NCBI RefSeq assembly: GCF_041601295.1
Contig: NZ_JBFIII010000038.1
Span: forward strand, 1-25,679
Source of the DNA: Immundisolibacter sp.
Lineage (GTDB): Bacteria > Pseudomonadota > Gammaproteobacteria > Immundisolibacterales > Immundisolibacteraceae
Direction: 5' to 3'
DNA: 25,679 nt
The first letter of the stretch is position 1, and each line of letters opens with the position of its first letter. The position numbers and the translations under genes were made by a program. The notes below the pieces were generated by a model. It saw nothing but the letters and a program-made list of their open reading frames with translations, was not told where the DNA came from and made no database searches. Below are positions 14,777 through 23,023 of the stretch, one piece after another.

Positions 14777-17700
14777 TCAGTCGGCGAGCGCCGGCGTGCG
14801 TTCGACCACCCTGCGGGCGGGTGGCTGCGTGGGGGGATCGTAGCGGATTTCGGCGCCGACTACCCCGGGCAGGGCGCGCAGGCGCTCAAGCAAGTCCTCT
14901 TCAACGCGTACCCGAAATGCCGTGCCCGGTCGCACCAGGCCACGCGCATTGGCGGTCCGGCAGTCGAGCAGAACCGGGCAGGGGCCACGAAACGCCGCGA
15001 GTAAAACCGCCAGCCGAGACGCCAGATCGGCCGGCGCAGCCTGCGTGTCCAGCTGACACCACAGACTCGCGCCGCGCCCGGCGCGGGCGGCGGGCAACGA
15101 CAGTACCTTCTCGGCGCGAATGCGGTAACCGCCGTTGAACTCGTCGACGGACACCGGTCCTTCCACCACCAGCAGCTGGTCACGGACCAGCAGCTCGGCG
15201 CTGGCTTCCAGCTGGTCCTCGAACAGGGTGGCTTCAAGGCGCGCCGAGCGGTCGTCAAGCGTAACGAAAGTCAGGCGCCGGCCTTTGCTCAGGCTGCGGC
15301 TGGCCACCACCAGGCCGGCGACGCGGGCGTTGCGGCCCTCGAAGCGCTGCACGTCGGCCAGCCGGCAATCGGTCAGGCGTTCGAGTTCCAGCTCGTAGGC
15401 CGCGATCGGATGCCCGGATAGCCACAGGCCCAAGGTCTCGCGCTCCGCTGCCAGGCGTTCGGCCACGCTCCACCGCGCGCAGTCGGCGAGCGCCAGGGAG
15501 GCGGGCAGTCCGGGGACCTGACCGGCACTGAACATATCGTTCTGGCCCGCGTCGGCGGCGCGACTGTCCTGCTCGGCTCGCGCGAACGCCTGAGCCAGGG
15601 TGGCCAGCAGCGCCGCGCGGTGGTCATGGAGATTGTCGAAGGCACCGGCGCGAATCAGGGCTTCGGCGGCGCGCTTGTTGACTCGCCGCGGGTCCAGGCG
15701 GCTGCAAAAATCGAACAGATCGGCAAACGGCCCACCCAGGTTGCGCGCTTCCTGGATCGCTTCGATGGCCGCCTGGCCGACGCCCTTGACCGCACCGAGG
15801 CCGTACAGAACTGCGCCCGCGTCGGTGACCGTGAACCGGTAGTGGCCGCGATTGATGTCGGGCGACAGCAGGGTCAGGCCCATGCGCCGGCACTCGTCGA
15901 TCAGTGTCACCACCTTGTCGGTGTGGTCCATGTCGGCCGACAACACCGCCGCCATGAAGGCTGCCGGGTGGTGTGCCTTGAGCCACGCCGTCTGATAGGA
16001 CAGCAGCGCGTAGGCCGCTGAGTGGGACTTGTTGAAGCCGTAGCCGGCGAACTTCTCCATCAGGTCGAAGATTTCGCCGGCTCGTTGGGCGCTGACCCCG
16101 TTGCCCGTGGAACCCTCGATGAAGCCGGACCGCTGCTTGGCCATTTCCTCGGGCTTCTTCTTGCCCATGGCGCGGCGCAGCAAATCGGCCCGACCCAGGC
16201 TGTAGCCGGCCAGCACCTGCGCGATCTGCATTACCTGTTCCTGGTACAGGATGACGCCATAGGTGGGGCGCAGCACCGGCTCCAGGCGTGGCTCCAGGTA
16301 ATCCGGTTTGGCGCGGCCGTGCTTGCGGTCGATGAAGTCTTCCACCATGCCGGATTGCAGGGGCCCGGGCCGGTACAGAGCTACCAGCGCTACCACGTCG
16401 TCGAAGCAATCCGGCTGCAGGCGGCGGATCAGGTCGCGCATGCCGCGTGATTCGAGCTGGAACACGGCCGTGGTCTCGCAACGGCGCAGCAGGGCGTACG
16501 CCTCCGGATCGTTCAGGGCCAGCCGATCAATGTCGAAGTCAGCGAACGCCGGGTCGCGCTCGGCGAGGGTCTTGAGCGCCCAGTCGATGATGGTCAGCGT
16601 GCGCAGCCCCAGGAAGTCGAACTTCACCAGGCCGATGGCCTCGACGTCGTCCTTGTCGAACTGCGTCACCGGGCTGCCGCCGCCGGCCTCGCAGAACAGC
16701 GGCACGAAGTCGGTCAGCGGGCCGGGGGCGATGACCACGCCACCGGCGTGTTTGCCGGCATTGCGTGCCAGGCCTTCGAGCGACTTGGCCAGGTCGATCA
16801 GCGCGCGCACGTCATCCTCGCCCTTGTAGCGCGTGCGCAGCGCCGCTTCCTGCGCCAGTGCCTTGTCGAGGGTGATGCCTAGTTCGAACGGGATCAGCTT
16901 GGCGATGGAATCAACAAAACCATACGGCAGGCCGAGCACGCGCCCGACATCACGGACTACCGCCTTGGCCGCCATTGAGCCGTAGGTGATGATCTGTGAC
17001 ACCCGCTCGCGGCCGTAGCGGGCCGCCACGTAATCAATCACGCGGTCGCGGCCGTCCATGCAGAAGTCGACGTCGAAGTCCGGCAGCGACTCTCGCTCCG
17101 GATTCAGAAAACGCTCGAACAGCAGGTCGTTGACGATGGGGTCTATGCGCGTGATGTCGAGCACATAGGCCACCAGCGATCCGGCGCCCGAACCGCGGCC
17201 CGGCCCGACCGGCACGCCGTTGGCCCGTGCCCAGGCGATGAAATCCGCTACGATCAGGAAGTAACCGGCAAAACCCATGCCGTTGATGACGTTCAGCTCT
17301 ATCGCAAGGCGCTCGTGGTACGGCTCGGCGGCCAGCGGCATGCCGTCGGCTACGGCGCGGCTGACTATCCGTTCCAGCCCGGCGGTCGCCTGCCGAGCCA
17401 GGAACTGCTCAGCATCTATCCCGGGAGGGGTCGGGAAAGCCGGCAGCATCGGCTGGCCCAGCGTGAGCTCCAGGTTGCAGCGCTGGGCGATAGCCAGCGT
17501 ATTTTCAAGCGCTTCGGGCAGGTCGGCGAAGAGCACCGCCATCTCCTGCGGCGTGCGCAGGTACTGTTGCTCACTGTACGGGCGCGGCCGGCGCGGATCG
17601 TTCAGTACCCGGCCTTCGGCGATACACACGCGGGCCTCGTGCGCATCGAAGTCCGACGCAGCCAGAAAACGCACATCGTTGCTGGCGACTACCGGCGTGC

Positions 17701-18277
17701 CGGTGGCAATGGCCAGCTCCACGGCCGCGGCGACGTAGACCTCCTCGCCGCTGCGCCCGGCGCGCGTCACCTCGATGTAATAGCGGTCCGGAAACAGCGT
17801 TTGCCAGTCAGCCACCAACGCCGCGGCCCTGTCGCTGGCCCCGGCCAACAGGGCCTGACCGACGTCACCGGCGAGTCCTGCGGATAGTGCAATCAGGCCG
17901 TCGGTGCAACCGTGCAGCCAGTCCCGGCAAAGTCCGGGTCGGCCCCCGCGTTGGCCGTCGACATAACTGCGGCTGAGCAGGCGACTCAGATTCCGATACC
18001 CGTCATGGTTCTGGCACAGCAGAATCAGGAGGCTACAGGCGGGGCCGTCGTTCTTGTCCCACAGGGTTACCGCAGCGCCGACGATGGGTTTGATGCCCGC
18101 CTCATGTGCTGCTTGGTAGAACTTGATCAGCGCGAACAGATTGCCGGCGTCCGTGACCGCTACCGCCGGCATGCCCGCGGCGCGCACCGCATCCACCAAC
18201 CCGTCTACCCGCACCACGCTATCGGTGAGTGAGTACTCGGTGTGCAGGTTCAGATGGACGTAGCCCGCGGATGGCAT
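14777..18277 (-). CDS. dnaE: DNA polymerase III subunit alpha
   Basis: DnaE is the replicative polymerase, 1166 residues (E. coli 1160). The N-terminal PHP domain begins YVHLNLHTEYSLTDS. The palm holds PDFDVDF (about 398-404, two catalytic Asp), with a third acidic residue in VKFDFLGLRT (about 552). Finger and thumb motifs are intact (GPGRGSGAGSLVAY, RNAGKHAGGVVIAPG, YQEQVMQIAQVLAGYSLGRADLLRRAMGKKK). The internal beta-clamp-binding motif is QNDMF near residue 912. An OB-fold follows (ARVAGLVVASRSLSKGRRL, about 990-1010), then the tau-binding end. No intein or frameshift is seen. The ATG has a weak ribosome-binding site; a candidate promoter lies in the 138-base gap upstream. Confidence 0.97.
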   Translation of the reverse strand: MPSAGYVHLNLHTEYSLTDSVVRVDGLVDAVRAAGMPAVAVTDAGNLFALIKFYQAAHEAGIKPIVGAAVTLWDKNDGPACSLLILLCQNHDGYRNLSRLLSRSYVDGQRGGRPGLCRDWLHGCTDGLIALSAGLAGDVGQALLAGASDRAAALVADWQTLFPDRYYIEVTRAGRSGEEVYVAAAVELAIATGTPVVASNDVRFLAASDFDAHEARVCIAEGRVLNDPRRPRPYSEQQYLRTPQEMAVLFADLPEALENTLAIAQRCNLELTLGQPMLPAFPTPPGIDAEQFLARQATAGLERIVSRAVADGMPLAAEPYHERLAIELNVINGMGFAGYFLIVADFIAWARANGVPVGPGRGSGAGSLVAYVLDITRIDPIVNDLLFERFLNPERESLPDFDVDFCMDGRDRVIDYVAARYGRERVSQIITYGSMAAKAVVRDVGRVLGLPYGFVDSIAKLIPFELGITLDKALAQEAALRTRYKGEDDVRALIDLAKSLEGLARNAGKHAGGVVIAPGPLTDFVPLFCEAGGGSPVTQFDKDDVEAIGLVKFDFLGLRTLTIIDWALKTLAERDPAFADFDIDRLALNDPEAYALLRRCETTAVFQLESRGMRDLIRRLQPDCFDDVVALVALYRPGPLQSGMVEDFIDRKHGRAKPDYLEPRLEPVLRPTYGVILYQEQVMQIAQVLAGYSLGRADLLRRAMGKKKPEEMAKQRSGFIEGSTGNGVSAQRAGEIFDLMEKFAGYGFNKSHSAAYALLSYQTAWLKAHHPAAFMAAVLSADMDHTDKVVTLIDECRRMGLTLLSPDINRGHYRFTVTDAGAVLYGLGAVKGVGQAAIEAIQEARNLGGPFADLFDFCSRLDPRRVNKRAAEALIRAGAFDNLHDHRAALLATLAQAFARAEQDSRAADAGQNDMFSAGQVPGLPASLALADCARWSVAERLAAERETLGLWLSGHPIAAYELELERLTDCRLADVQRFEGRNARVAGLVVASRSLSKGRRLTFVTLDDRSARLEATLFEDQLEASAELLVRDQLLVVEGPVSVDEFNGGYRIRAEKVLSLPAARAGRGASLWCQLDTQAAPADLASRLAVLLAAFRGPCPVLLDCRTANARGLVRPGTAFRVRVEEDLLERLRALPGVVGAEIRYDPPTQPPARRVVERTPALAD

Positions 18278-18307
18278 GGCAACTTTGCAGGGAAAAACGA
18301 GCGGCCT

Positions 18308-18337
18308 ATTCTAGCCGCGCGGGCCTGCGACTGACCA
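18308..18337 (-). promoter_or_regulatory. Candidate sigma-70 promoter upstream of dnaE
   Basis: In the 138-base gap between rnhB and dnaE (18278-18415), the minus strand reads TGGTCA (18332-18337), an 18-base spacer, then TAGAAT (18308-18313). These match four and five of six consensus positions. The -10 ends 30 bases before the dnaE ATG, leaving a short leader. The gap is unusually long for this tightly packed operon, which supports an internal promoter, but the call rests on consensus only. Confidence 0.4.
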
Positions 18338-18415
18338 ATCCGGGGCGCCGCGGCTCGGCCTGCGTGGGGCCGCCATTCGCCAGAAGTTGTAACAGCCAAT
18401 CAATCAGTTAGGTTT

Positions 18416-18994
18416 TTATTCCTGGCCGAGCTGGCGGCGTACCGGGGCAAAACTGCGGCGATGACAGGCGCTGACTCCGAGGCGCCGCAGAGCGGCGATG
18501 TGCTCGGCGGTGGGGTAGCCCTTGTGCCGCGCGAAGCCATACCCCGGATACAAGGCATCAAGGGCGACCAGCTCGGCGTCGCGTGTCACCTTGGCGATGA
18601 TGGAGGCGGCGCTTATGGCAGGCACCCGGGCATCGCCGCCGATGACTGCCTCGGCCCGCGGCATGCCCGGCGGGCAGCGGTTGCCGTCAACCTGGACGCG
18701 GGCCGGTTGGAAGCCGAGTGCATCAACCGCCCGTTGCATGGCCAGCAGGCTGGCGTGCAGGATGTTGAGCTGATCGATCTCGGCCACCTCGGCGCGGCCG
18801 ATGCCGACTGCAAGGGCTCGTGTCTGGATCTGCTGCGCCAACGCCGCGCGGCGGCCCGGCGAAAGGGTTTTGGAATCGGCCAGCCCGGCGATCGGAAGAT
18901 GTGGGTCCAGGATCACCGCGGCGGCGATTACTGGCCCGGCAAGGGGCCCACGGCCAGCCTCGTCGACGCCCGCGAAAAGCTCGCTCAGCGCCAT
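18416..18994 (-). CDS. rnhB: Ribonuclease HII
   Basis: RNase HII removes misincorporated ribonucleotides and RNA from RNA-DNA hybrids. It has 192 residues. The DEDD metal site is visible: D11 and E12 in GVDEAGRGPLAG, D103 in VQVDGNRCP, and D139 in IIAKVTRDAEL. The C-terminal GYGFARHKGYPTAEHIAAL and HRRSFAPV segments are diagnostic for HII. The ATG lies 10 bases inside the end of lpxB, so translation is probably coupled. Confidence 0.96.
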   Translation of the reverse strand: MALSELFAGVDEAGRGPLAGPVIAAAVILDPHLPIAGLADSKTLSPGRRAALAQQIQTRALAVGIGRAEVAEIDQLNILHASLLAMQRAVDALGFQPARVQVDGNRCPPGMPRAEAVIGGDARVPAISAASIIAKVTRDAELVALDALYPGYGFARHKGYPTAEHIAALRRLGVSACHRRSFAPVRRQLGQE

Positions 18995-20130
18995 CCGGCG
19001 ACCTCAAGCACGGCCTGGGCTGCAAGATCCGCCGGGTCATCCGCCAGCGGCGTACGAAGCGCGGCGAGCTGTGAGCGCATGGCGGCGGCGGCGGTTGGGT
19101 CCAGCAGGGCCGCCACCGCCGCGCCCAGACGCTGCGGCGTGGCGGCGTGCTGGATGAACTCCGGAACCACAGCGTGGCCGGCGAGCAGGTTCGGGATCGC
19201 CACGTACGGCGTATGTACCAAGTGCCGGGCGATGGCGTAAGTCAGTGGTGCCAGGCGGTAGGCCACTACCATGGGGCGTTCCAGCAGCAGTGCTTCCAGG
19301 GTGGCGGTGCCTGAGGCCAGCAGCACCACGTCCGCGGCTGCCATTGCCTCGCTGGCCCGGCCATCAAGCAGAGTACAGGACAGGCCGACGCCGGTTTCGC
19401 GCAGGACGCTTTCCACCCTGGTGCGAGCGCTTGCGTCGACCAGCGGCAGCACCAAGTGGCAGGCCAGGCCTTGCGCACGCAGCCATTGGGCAGTGGCCAC
19501 GAACAGCGGCGCCAGGCGACGGTATTCGCTGCTGCGGCTGCCGGGCAGCAGCGCCAGGATCGGGCCGCTCACCGGCAGACCCAGCGCGGCTCGCGTGGTG
19601 ACCTGGTCCAAGGGTCTCAGGCGCGCCTGCAGTGGATGGCCGACTTCGGTGACCGGCACGCCGTGACGTTGATAAACGTCCGCCTCGAACGGGAACAAGG
19701 TCAGCATGCGATCGACGGAGCCAGCGATACGCACGATGCGCCGCTCGCGCCAGGCCCACACTGATGGGCTGACGTAATGCACGGTGGGTACGCCAGCTTT
19801 GCGCAGGCGACGTTCCAGCGGCAGGTTGAAGTCCGGGGCGTCAATGCCGACCAGCACCTGCGGTGGGTCGGCCAGCAACCGCCGGGTGAGATGGCGGCGG
19901 ATGCGCAGCAAGCGCGGCAAGTGAACCAGCACCTCGGCGAGGCCCATCACGGCCAAGTGCTCGGCCTGTGCCCAGGCCTCGCAACCGGCGGCGCGCATGG
20001 CCGCGCCGGCCACGCCGACACATTCGAGGTCTGGCACGCGCCGACGCAGGGCATTGATCAGCGCCGCGCCAAGCGCGTCTCCCGACGGCTCACCGGCAAT
20101 CAGGCCTACCCGCAACACGCTTTTGCTCAC
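18985..20130 (-). CDS. lpxB: Lipid-A-disaccharide synthase
   Basis: LpxB condenses 2,3-diacylglucosamine-1-phosphate with UDP-2,3-diacylglucosamine to form the lipid A disaccharide at the inner membrane's cytoplasmic face. The family start motif VGLIAGEPSGDALGAALI (GEPSGD at 13-18) favours the GTG at 20130, giving 381 residues (E. coli 382). Other signatures are VGIDAPDFNLPLERRLR, HYVSPSVWAWRERR, LTLFPFEADVYQ, VGHPLQ, LALLPGSRSSE, ASGTATLEALLLERPMVVAYR and VPEFIQ. A TTG at 20193 and a GTG at 20118 are alternative starts. The GTG at 20130 has no good Shine-Dalgarno but overlaps the stop of a 33-codon micro-ORF as GTGA. The 3' end overlaps rnhB. Confidence 0.95.
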   Translation of the reverse strand: MSKSVLRVGLIAGEPSGDALGAALINALRRRVPDLECVGVAGAAMRAAGCEAWAQAEHLAVMGLAEVLVHLPRLLRIRRHLTRRLLADPPQVLVGIDAPDFNLPLERRLRKAGVPTVHYVSPSVWAWRERRIVRIAGSVDRMLTLFPFEADVYQRHGVPVTEVGHPLQARLRPLDQVTTRAALGLPVSGPILALLPGSRSSEYRRLAPLFVATAQWLRAQGLACHLVLPLVDASARTRVESVLRETGVGLSCTLLDGRASEAMAAADVVLLASGTATLEALLLERPMVVAYRLAPLTYAIARHLVHTPYVAIPNLLAGHAVVPEFIQHAATPQRLGAAVAALLDPTAAAAMRSQLAALRTPLADDPADLAAQAVLEVAGWR

Positions 20131-20228
20131 CCGGGTGTCGGCTGGTTCGAATGACCGGCAAACCACGCCTTGCCGGTGACAGCCGCTGAGCAATCCAGGA
20201 CCGATTTACTCAGCGTGAGTTTGAACAT
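20127..20228 (-). CDS. Possible 33-residue micro-ORF between lpxA and lpxB
   Basis: The 97-base gap between lpxA and lpxB is exactly filled by an ATG-started frame of 33 codons plus stop. Its ATG shares one base with the lpxA stop (TGATG), and its TGA overlaps the lpxB GTG (GTGA). The product starts MFKLTLSKSVLDCSAAV and has no domain or membrane segment I recognise. There is no Shine-Dalgarno, so translation would need termination-reinitiation from lpxA. It may serve only to carry ribosomes to lpxB. Chance occurrence is quite possible for so short a frame. Confidence 0.35.
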   Translation of the reverse strand: MFKLTLSKSVLDCSAAVTGKAWFAGHSNQPTPG

Positions 20229-20998
20229 CACCGGATAATGCCGCGCCGGGATTGGCGGATAAAGCTGGCGAGGCTTGCCAGATGCTCGCAGTCAGCTTCG
20301 CCGTCCAGGACCGCCAGTGCGTCCTGCAGGCGCAGGCCGCTGCGGTACAGGGTCTTGTAAGCGCCGCGAATGGCGGCCAGGTCTGCATTGGAGAAGCCAC
20401 GCCGACGCATGCCCTCGGCGTTGATGCCCCGTGGTCGGGCCGAATTGCCCTCGGCCATGACGAATGGTGGCACGTCCTTGAGCACCACGGAGCTGACTGC
20501 CAGAAAGCTGTGCGCGCCGAGCGCGCAGAACTGATGCACCAGGGCAAAGCCGCCCAGGATGACATGGTCTTCGACCAGCACATGGCCGGCCAGGGAAGAC
20601 GAATTGGCGAAGATGGTGTGGTTGCCGATGATGCAGTCGTGCGCGATGTGAACGTAGGCCATCAGCCAGTTATCGTCGCCGATGCGGGTAACGCCGCCGC
20701 CGCCGGCGGTGCCGGTGTTGATGGTGCAGAACTCCCGGATGGTGTTGCGGTCGCCGATTTCCAGGCGGCTGTCGTCACCGGGGTGGTATTTCTTGTCCTG
20801 CGGTATTTCGCCGATGGATCCGAACTGAAAGATGTGATTGTTGCGACCGATACGCGTGTTACCGGTGATCAACGTGTGCGGGCCGATGACGCAACCGGGG
20901 CCGATTTGCACCTGCGGGCCGATCACCGCGTAGGGGCCCACCTCGACGTCGGGAGCCAGGCGCGCCGTGGGGGCCACGCGGGCGGTAGGATCGATCAC
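20228..20998 (-). CDS. lpxA: UDP-N-acetylglucosamine O-acyltransferase
   Basis: LpxA starts lipid A synthesis by moving a 3-hydroxyacyl chain from ACP to UDP-GlcNAc. I choose the GTG at 20998: it overlaps the fabZ stop as GTGA, has GAAGG (21006-21010) seven bases upstream, and gives MIDPTARVAP, like the E. coli start MIDKSAF. A GTG at 21019 would add seven residues. The 256-residue protein is a left-handed beta-helix of hexapeptide repeats. The catalytic base is H120 in MAYVHIAHDC (E. coli H125). HQFCALGAHSFLAVSS holds the acyl-chain pocket, with V168 at the E. coli G173 position. The helical C-terminus (GMRRRGFSNADLAAIRGAYKTLYRSG) is typical. Confidence 0.95.
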   Translation of the reverse strand: MIDPTARVAPTARLAPDVEVGPYAVIGPQVQIGPGCVIGPHTLITGNTRIGRNNHIFQFGSIGEIPQDKKYHPGDDSRLEIGDRNTIREFCTINTGTAGGGGVTRIGDDNWLMAYVHIAHDCIIGNHTIFANSSSLAGHVLVEDHVILGGFALVHQFCALGAHSFLAVSSVVLKDVPPFVMAEGNSARPRGINAEGMRRRGFSNADLAAIRGAYKTLYRSGLRLQDALAVLDGEADCEHLASLASFIRQSRRGIIR

Positions 20999-21450
20999 GG
21001 GACAGCCTTCAAAGTGCACATGATTTCGGCCGTAGCGACTTCGACTCCGTCCACGCTGGCGTTGCAGCTGAACATCCAGATGCCGCGCACCGCGCGTTTC
21101 AGTTGCACCTCGATGCGCAGCTGATCGCCCGGTTGTACCGCCTGGCGAAAACGCGCCTTGTCGATACCGACGAACAAGTACACGTTGTCATCCTGGGCGC
21201 TGGTGCCGGTGGAGCGAAAGCCCAGCACTGCGCTGGCCTGTGCCATGGCCTCCACGATCAACACGCCGGGCATGACCGGGTAATTCGGGAAATGGCCCGG
21301 AAAGAACGGCTCGTTGATGGTGACGTTCTTGGTTGCCACCAGGCGCTCGCCGGGCACCAATTCCAGCACCCGGTCCAGCAACAGAAATGGATAGCGGTGC
21401 GGCAGCAGACGCATGATCTCGGTGGCGTTCAGGGTGTCCGTTTCACTCAT
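20995..21450 (-). CDS. fabZ: 3-hydroxyacyl-ACP dehydratase FabZ
   Basis: FabZ dehydrates 3-hydroxyacyl-ACP in fatty-acid elongation and competes with LpxA and LpxD for 3-hydroxyacyl-ACP. It has 151 residues with the hot-dog fold. The signature LLPHRYPFLLLDRV is at 15-28; the catalytic pair is H53 in FFPGHFPNYPVMPGV and E67 in LIVEAMAQ. Its ATG lies eight bases inside the lpxD end (ATGAGTGA), with AAGGA eight bases upstream. Its stop overlaps the lpxA GTG start. Confidence 0.96.
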   Translation of the reverse strand: MSETDTLNATEIMRLLPHRYPFLLLDRVLELVPGERLVATKNVTINEPFFPGHFPNYPVMPGVLIVEAMAQASAVLGFRSTGTSAQDDNVYLFVGIDKARFRQAVQPGDQLRIEVQLKRAVRGIWMFSCNASVDGVEVATAEIMCTLKAVP

Positions 21451-22462
21451 CGGGTTGATCCTTGGGCGAGCGCTGCAGGCGCGTCACACGCCGCGCAAGC
21501 TCGTCGAGTTGATGAAAGCGGCCAATGTTGCGCCGCCAACGGCGGCCTTCCTCGGCCGGAATACCCGAGTACACGCCCGGGCGGGTGATGGACTGCGCCA
21601 CCATGGACATGCCGGTCACCGTCACGCCGTCGCAGATTTCGAGATGGCCGACAAAACCGACCCCCCCGGCGATTACGCAGTGTCGGCCAATGACGGTGCT
21701 GCCGGAGATACCGACACAGGCTGCGATCGCCGTGTGATCGCCGATGCGCACGCCGTGTGCCACCTGCACCTGGTTGTCGAGTTTGACGCCGTTGCCCAGG
21801 ACCGTATCGTCCAGCGCGCCGCGATCGATCGTGGTATTGGCGCCGATTTCGACGTCATCCCCGATCACGACCCGGCCCAATTGCGGGACCTTGACCCATA
21901 CGCCGCCGTCGTTGGCCAGGCCAAACCCGTCGGCGCCCAGGACGGCGCCCGGGTGGATGAGGCAGCGAGCGCCCACTCGGGTGCCGGCCAGTAGCGTGAC
22001 CCGGGGCGCAAGCTGGGTACCGGCACCGATCACCACGCCCTGGCCCAGATAACAGCCCGCGCCGATCACCGCGCCCGCGCCGATCACCGCGTCCGCCGCG
22101 ATCACCGCCAGCGCCTCCACGCGGGCGTCGGCCGCTACCTGAGCGCTGGCATGTACCTGAGCGCTTGAATCCACCCCCGGCGACATTGGGGAGGGCGGAT
22201 GCAGCAGTGCTGCGGCGCGGGCAAAGGCCAGATAGGGGTTGTCGGCGATCAGCTTGGGGCCGGCGAACAGGTGACGGTCACTGGGCGCCAATGCCACCGC
22301 CCCGGCGGCCGTCGTCGCCAGCTGGTCCCGGTAACGACGGTTGGCAAAAAAGCTCAGTTCGGTCATCCCCGCCCTGGCCAGTGTCGCTACGCCGTGCAAT
22401 TCGAGCTCGGCATCGGCGTCGACGGCAGCGCCCACCCGCCGCGCCAGATCGGTCAGGCGCAT
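21443..22462 (-). CDS. lpxD: UDP-3-O-(3-hydroxyacyl)glucosamine N-acyltransferase
   Basis: LpxD adds the second, N-linked 3-hydroxyacyl chain to the lipid A precursor. The 339-residue protein has the N-terminal uridine-binding domain (ELHGVATLARAGMTELSFFANRRY, 21-44), then a left-handed beta-helix (about 100-310), then a C-terminal helix. The catalytic His is H236 in QVQVAHGVRIGDH (E. coli H239). GGVGFVGHLEICDGVTVTGM and PGVYSGIP are family signatures. It begins 17 bases after skp and overlaps fabZ. The helix-coding DNA contains near-perfect 18-base repeats. Confidence 0.96.
   Translation of the reverse strand: MRLTDLARRVGAAVDADAELELHGVATLARAGMTELSFFANRRYRDQLATTAAGAVALAPSDRHLFAGPKLIADNPYLAFARAAALLHPPSPMSPGVDSSAQVHASAQVAADARVEALAVIAADAVIGAGAVIGAGCYLGQGVVIGAGTQLAPRVTLLAGTRVGARCLIHPGAVLGADGFGLANDGGVWVKVPQLGRVVIGDDVEIGANTTIDRGALDDTVLGNGVKLDNQVQVAHGVRIGDHTAIAACVGISGSTVIGRHCVIAGGVGFVGHLEICDGVTVTGMSMVAQSITRPGVYSGIPAEEGRRWRRNIGRFHQLDELARRVTRLQRSPKDQPDE
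22061..22114 (-). repeat. Three 18-base tandem units inside lpxD
   Basis: Units at 22061-22078, 22079-22096 and 22097-22114. The first two differ at one base and the third is more diverged. They encode AVIGAG-type hexapeptide pairs of the beta-helix (one 18-base unit per six residues). A similar 18-base spacing recurs at 22137 and 22155 (acctgagcgct). The repeat follows from the protein fold but is unusually well preserved at DNA level. Confidence 0.7.
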
Positions 22463-22479
22463 GCCGTGTGCCGGTCCGC

Positions 22480-22992
22480 TCAGGGCTTGGCGGAGCTCTT
22501 CAGCAGCGCCAGTACCTGTTCAGTAACGTTCAGCGCGTCGCTGGCGTAGATCACGCCCTCGTACAGGATGAGGTCGTAGCTGCTTGCCTTGGCGAACTTC
22601 TCGACCGCGGCGAGCAGCTGTTCGCGCAGTTTGCCCACTTCTTCCGATTGCCGGATGCGCAGGTCGTCCTGGAACTCGTCCTGGGCGTGCTTCAGCTGGC
22701 GTCGACCGTCGATGATCTCGCGCTCCTTGGCCTTGCGCTTGTCCTCGGCGAGCATCAGGCCGTTCTTGGACAGGTCCTGCTCCATCTGCTCCAGGCGCTT
22801 GGCGCGAGCCTCAAGTTGCTGGCGTCGTGGCGTGAATTCGTCACGCAGCTTCTTTTGCACCACCTCTGCTTGCGGTGAGGCCTGCAACAAGGCCGACGCA
22901 TTGACGTACCCGACTTTCAAATCGGCCGCCAGGGTCGGTGCCATCAAGACACCACCTATCAGGCCCAGCAGCCATCCGCGCATTCTCCTCAT
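22480..22992 (-). CDS. skp: Periplasmic chaperone Skp/OmpH
   Basis: Skp is a trimeric periplasmic chaperone that carries unfolded outer-membrane proteins to the BAM complex. The frame opens further upstream, overlapping bamA, but the protein begins at the ATG at 22992 (170 residues), with GGAG ten bases upstream; an ATG at 22983 is the alternative. A signal peptide is present (basic start, hydrophobic core, likely cleavage near TLA-A, about residue 22). The mature start DLKVGYVNASALLQASPQAEVV is the family's beta strand, followed by long charged helices (about 45-125, Arg/Lys/Glu/Gln-rich) and a C-terminal YASDALNVTEQVL strand segment. It sits between bamA and lpxD, as in E. coli. Confidence 0.93.
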   Translation of the reverse strand: MRRMRGWLLGLIGGVLMAPTLAADLKVGYVNASALLQASPQAEVVQKKLRDEFTPRRQQLEARAKRLEQMEQDLSKNGLMLAEDKRKAKEREIIDGRRQLKHAQDEFQDDLRIRQSEEVGKLREQLLAAVEKFAKASSYDLILYEGVIYASDALNVTEQVLALLKSSAKP

Positions 22993-23023
22993 CGCCAGGG
23001 TTCTCCGAAATAAGACAAAAAAA

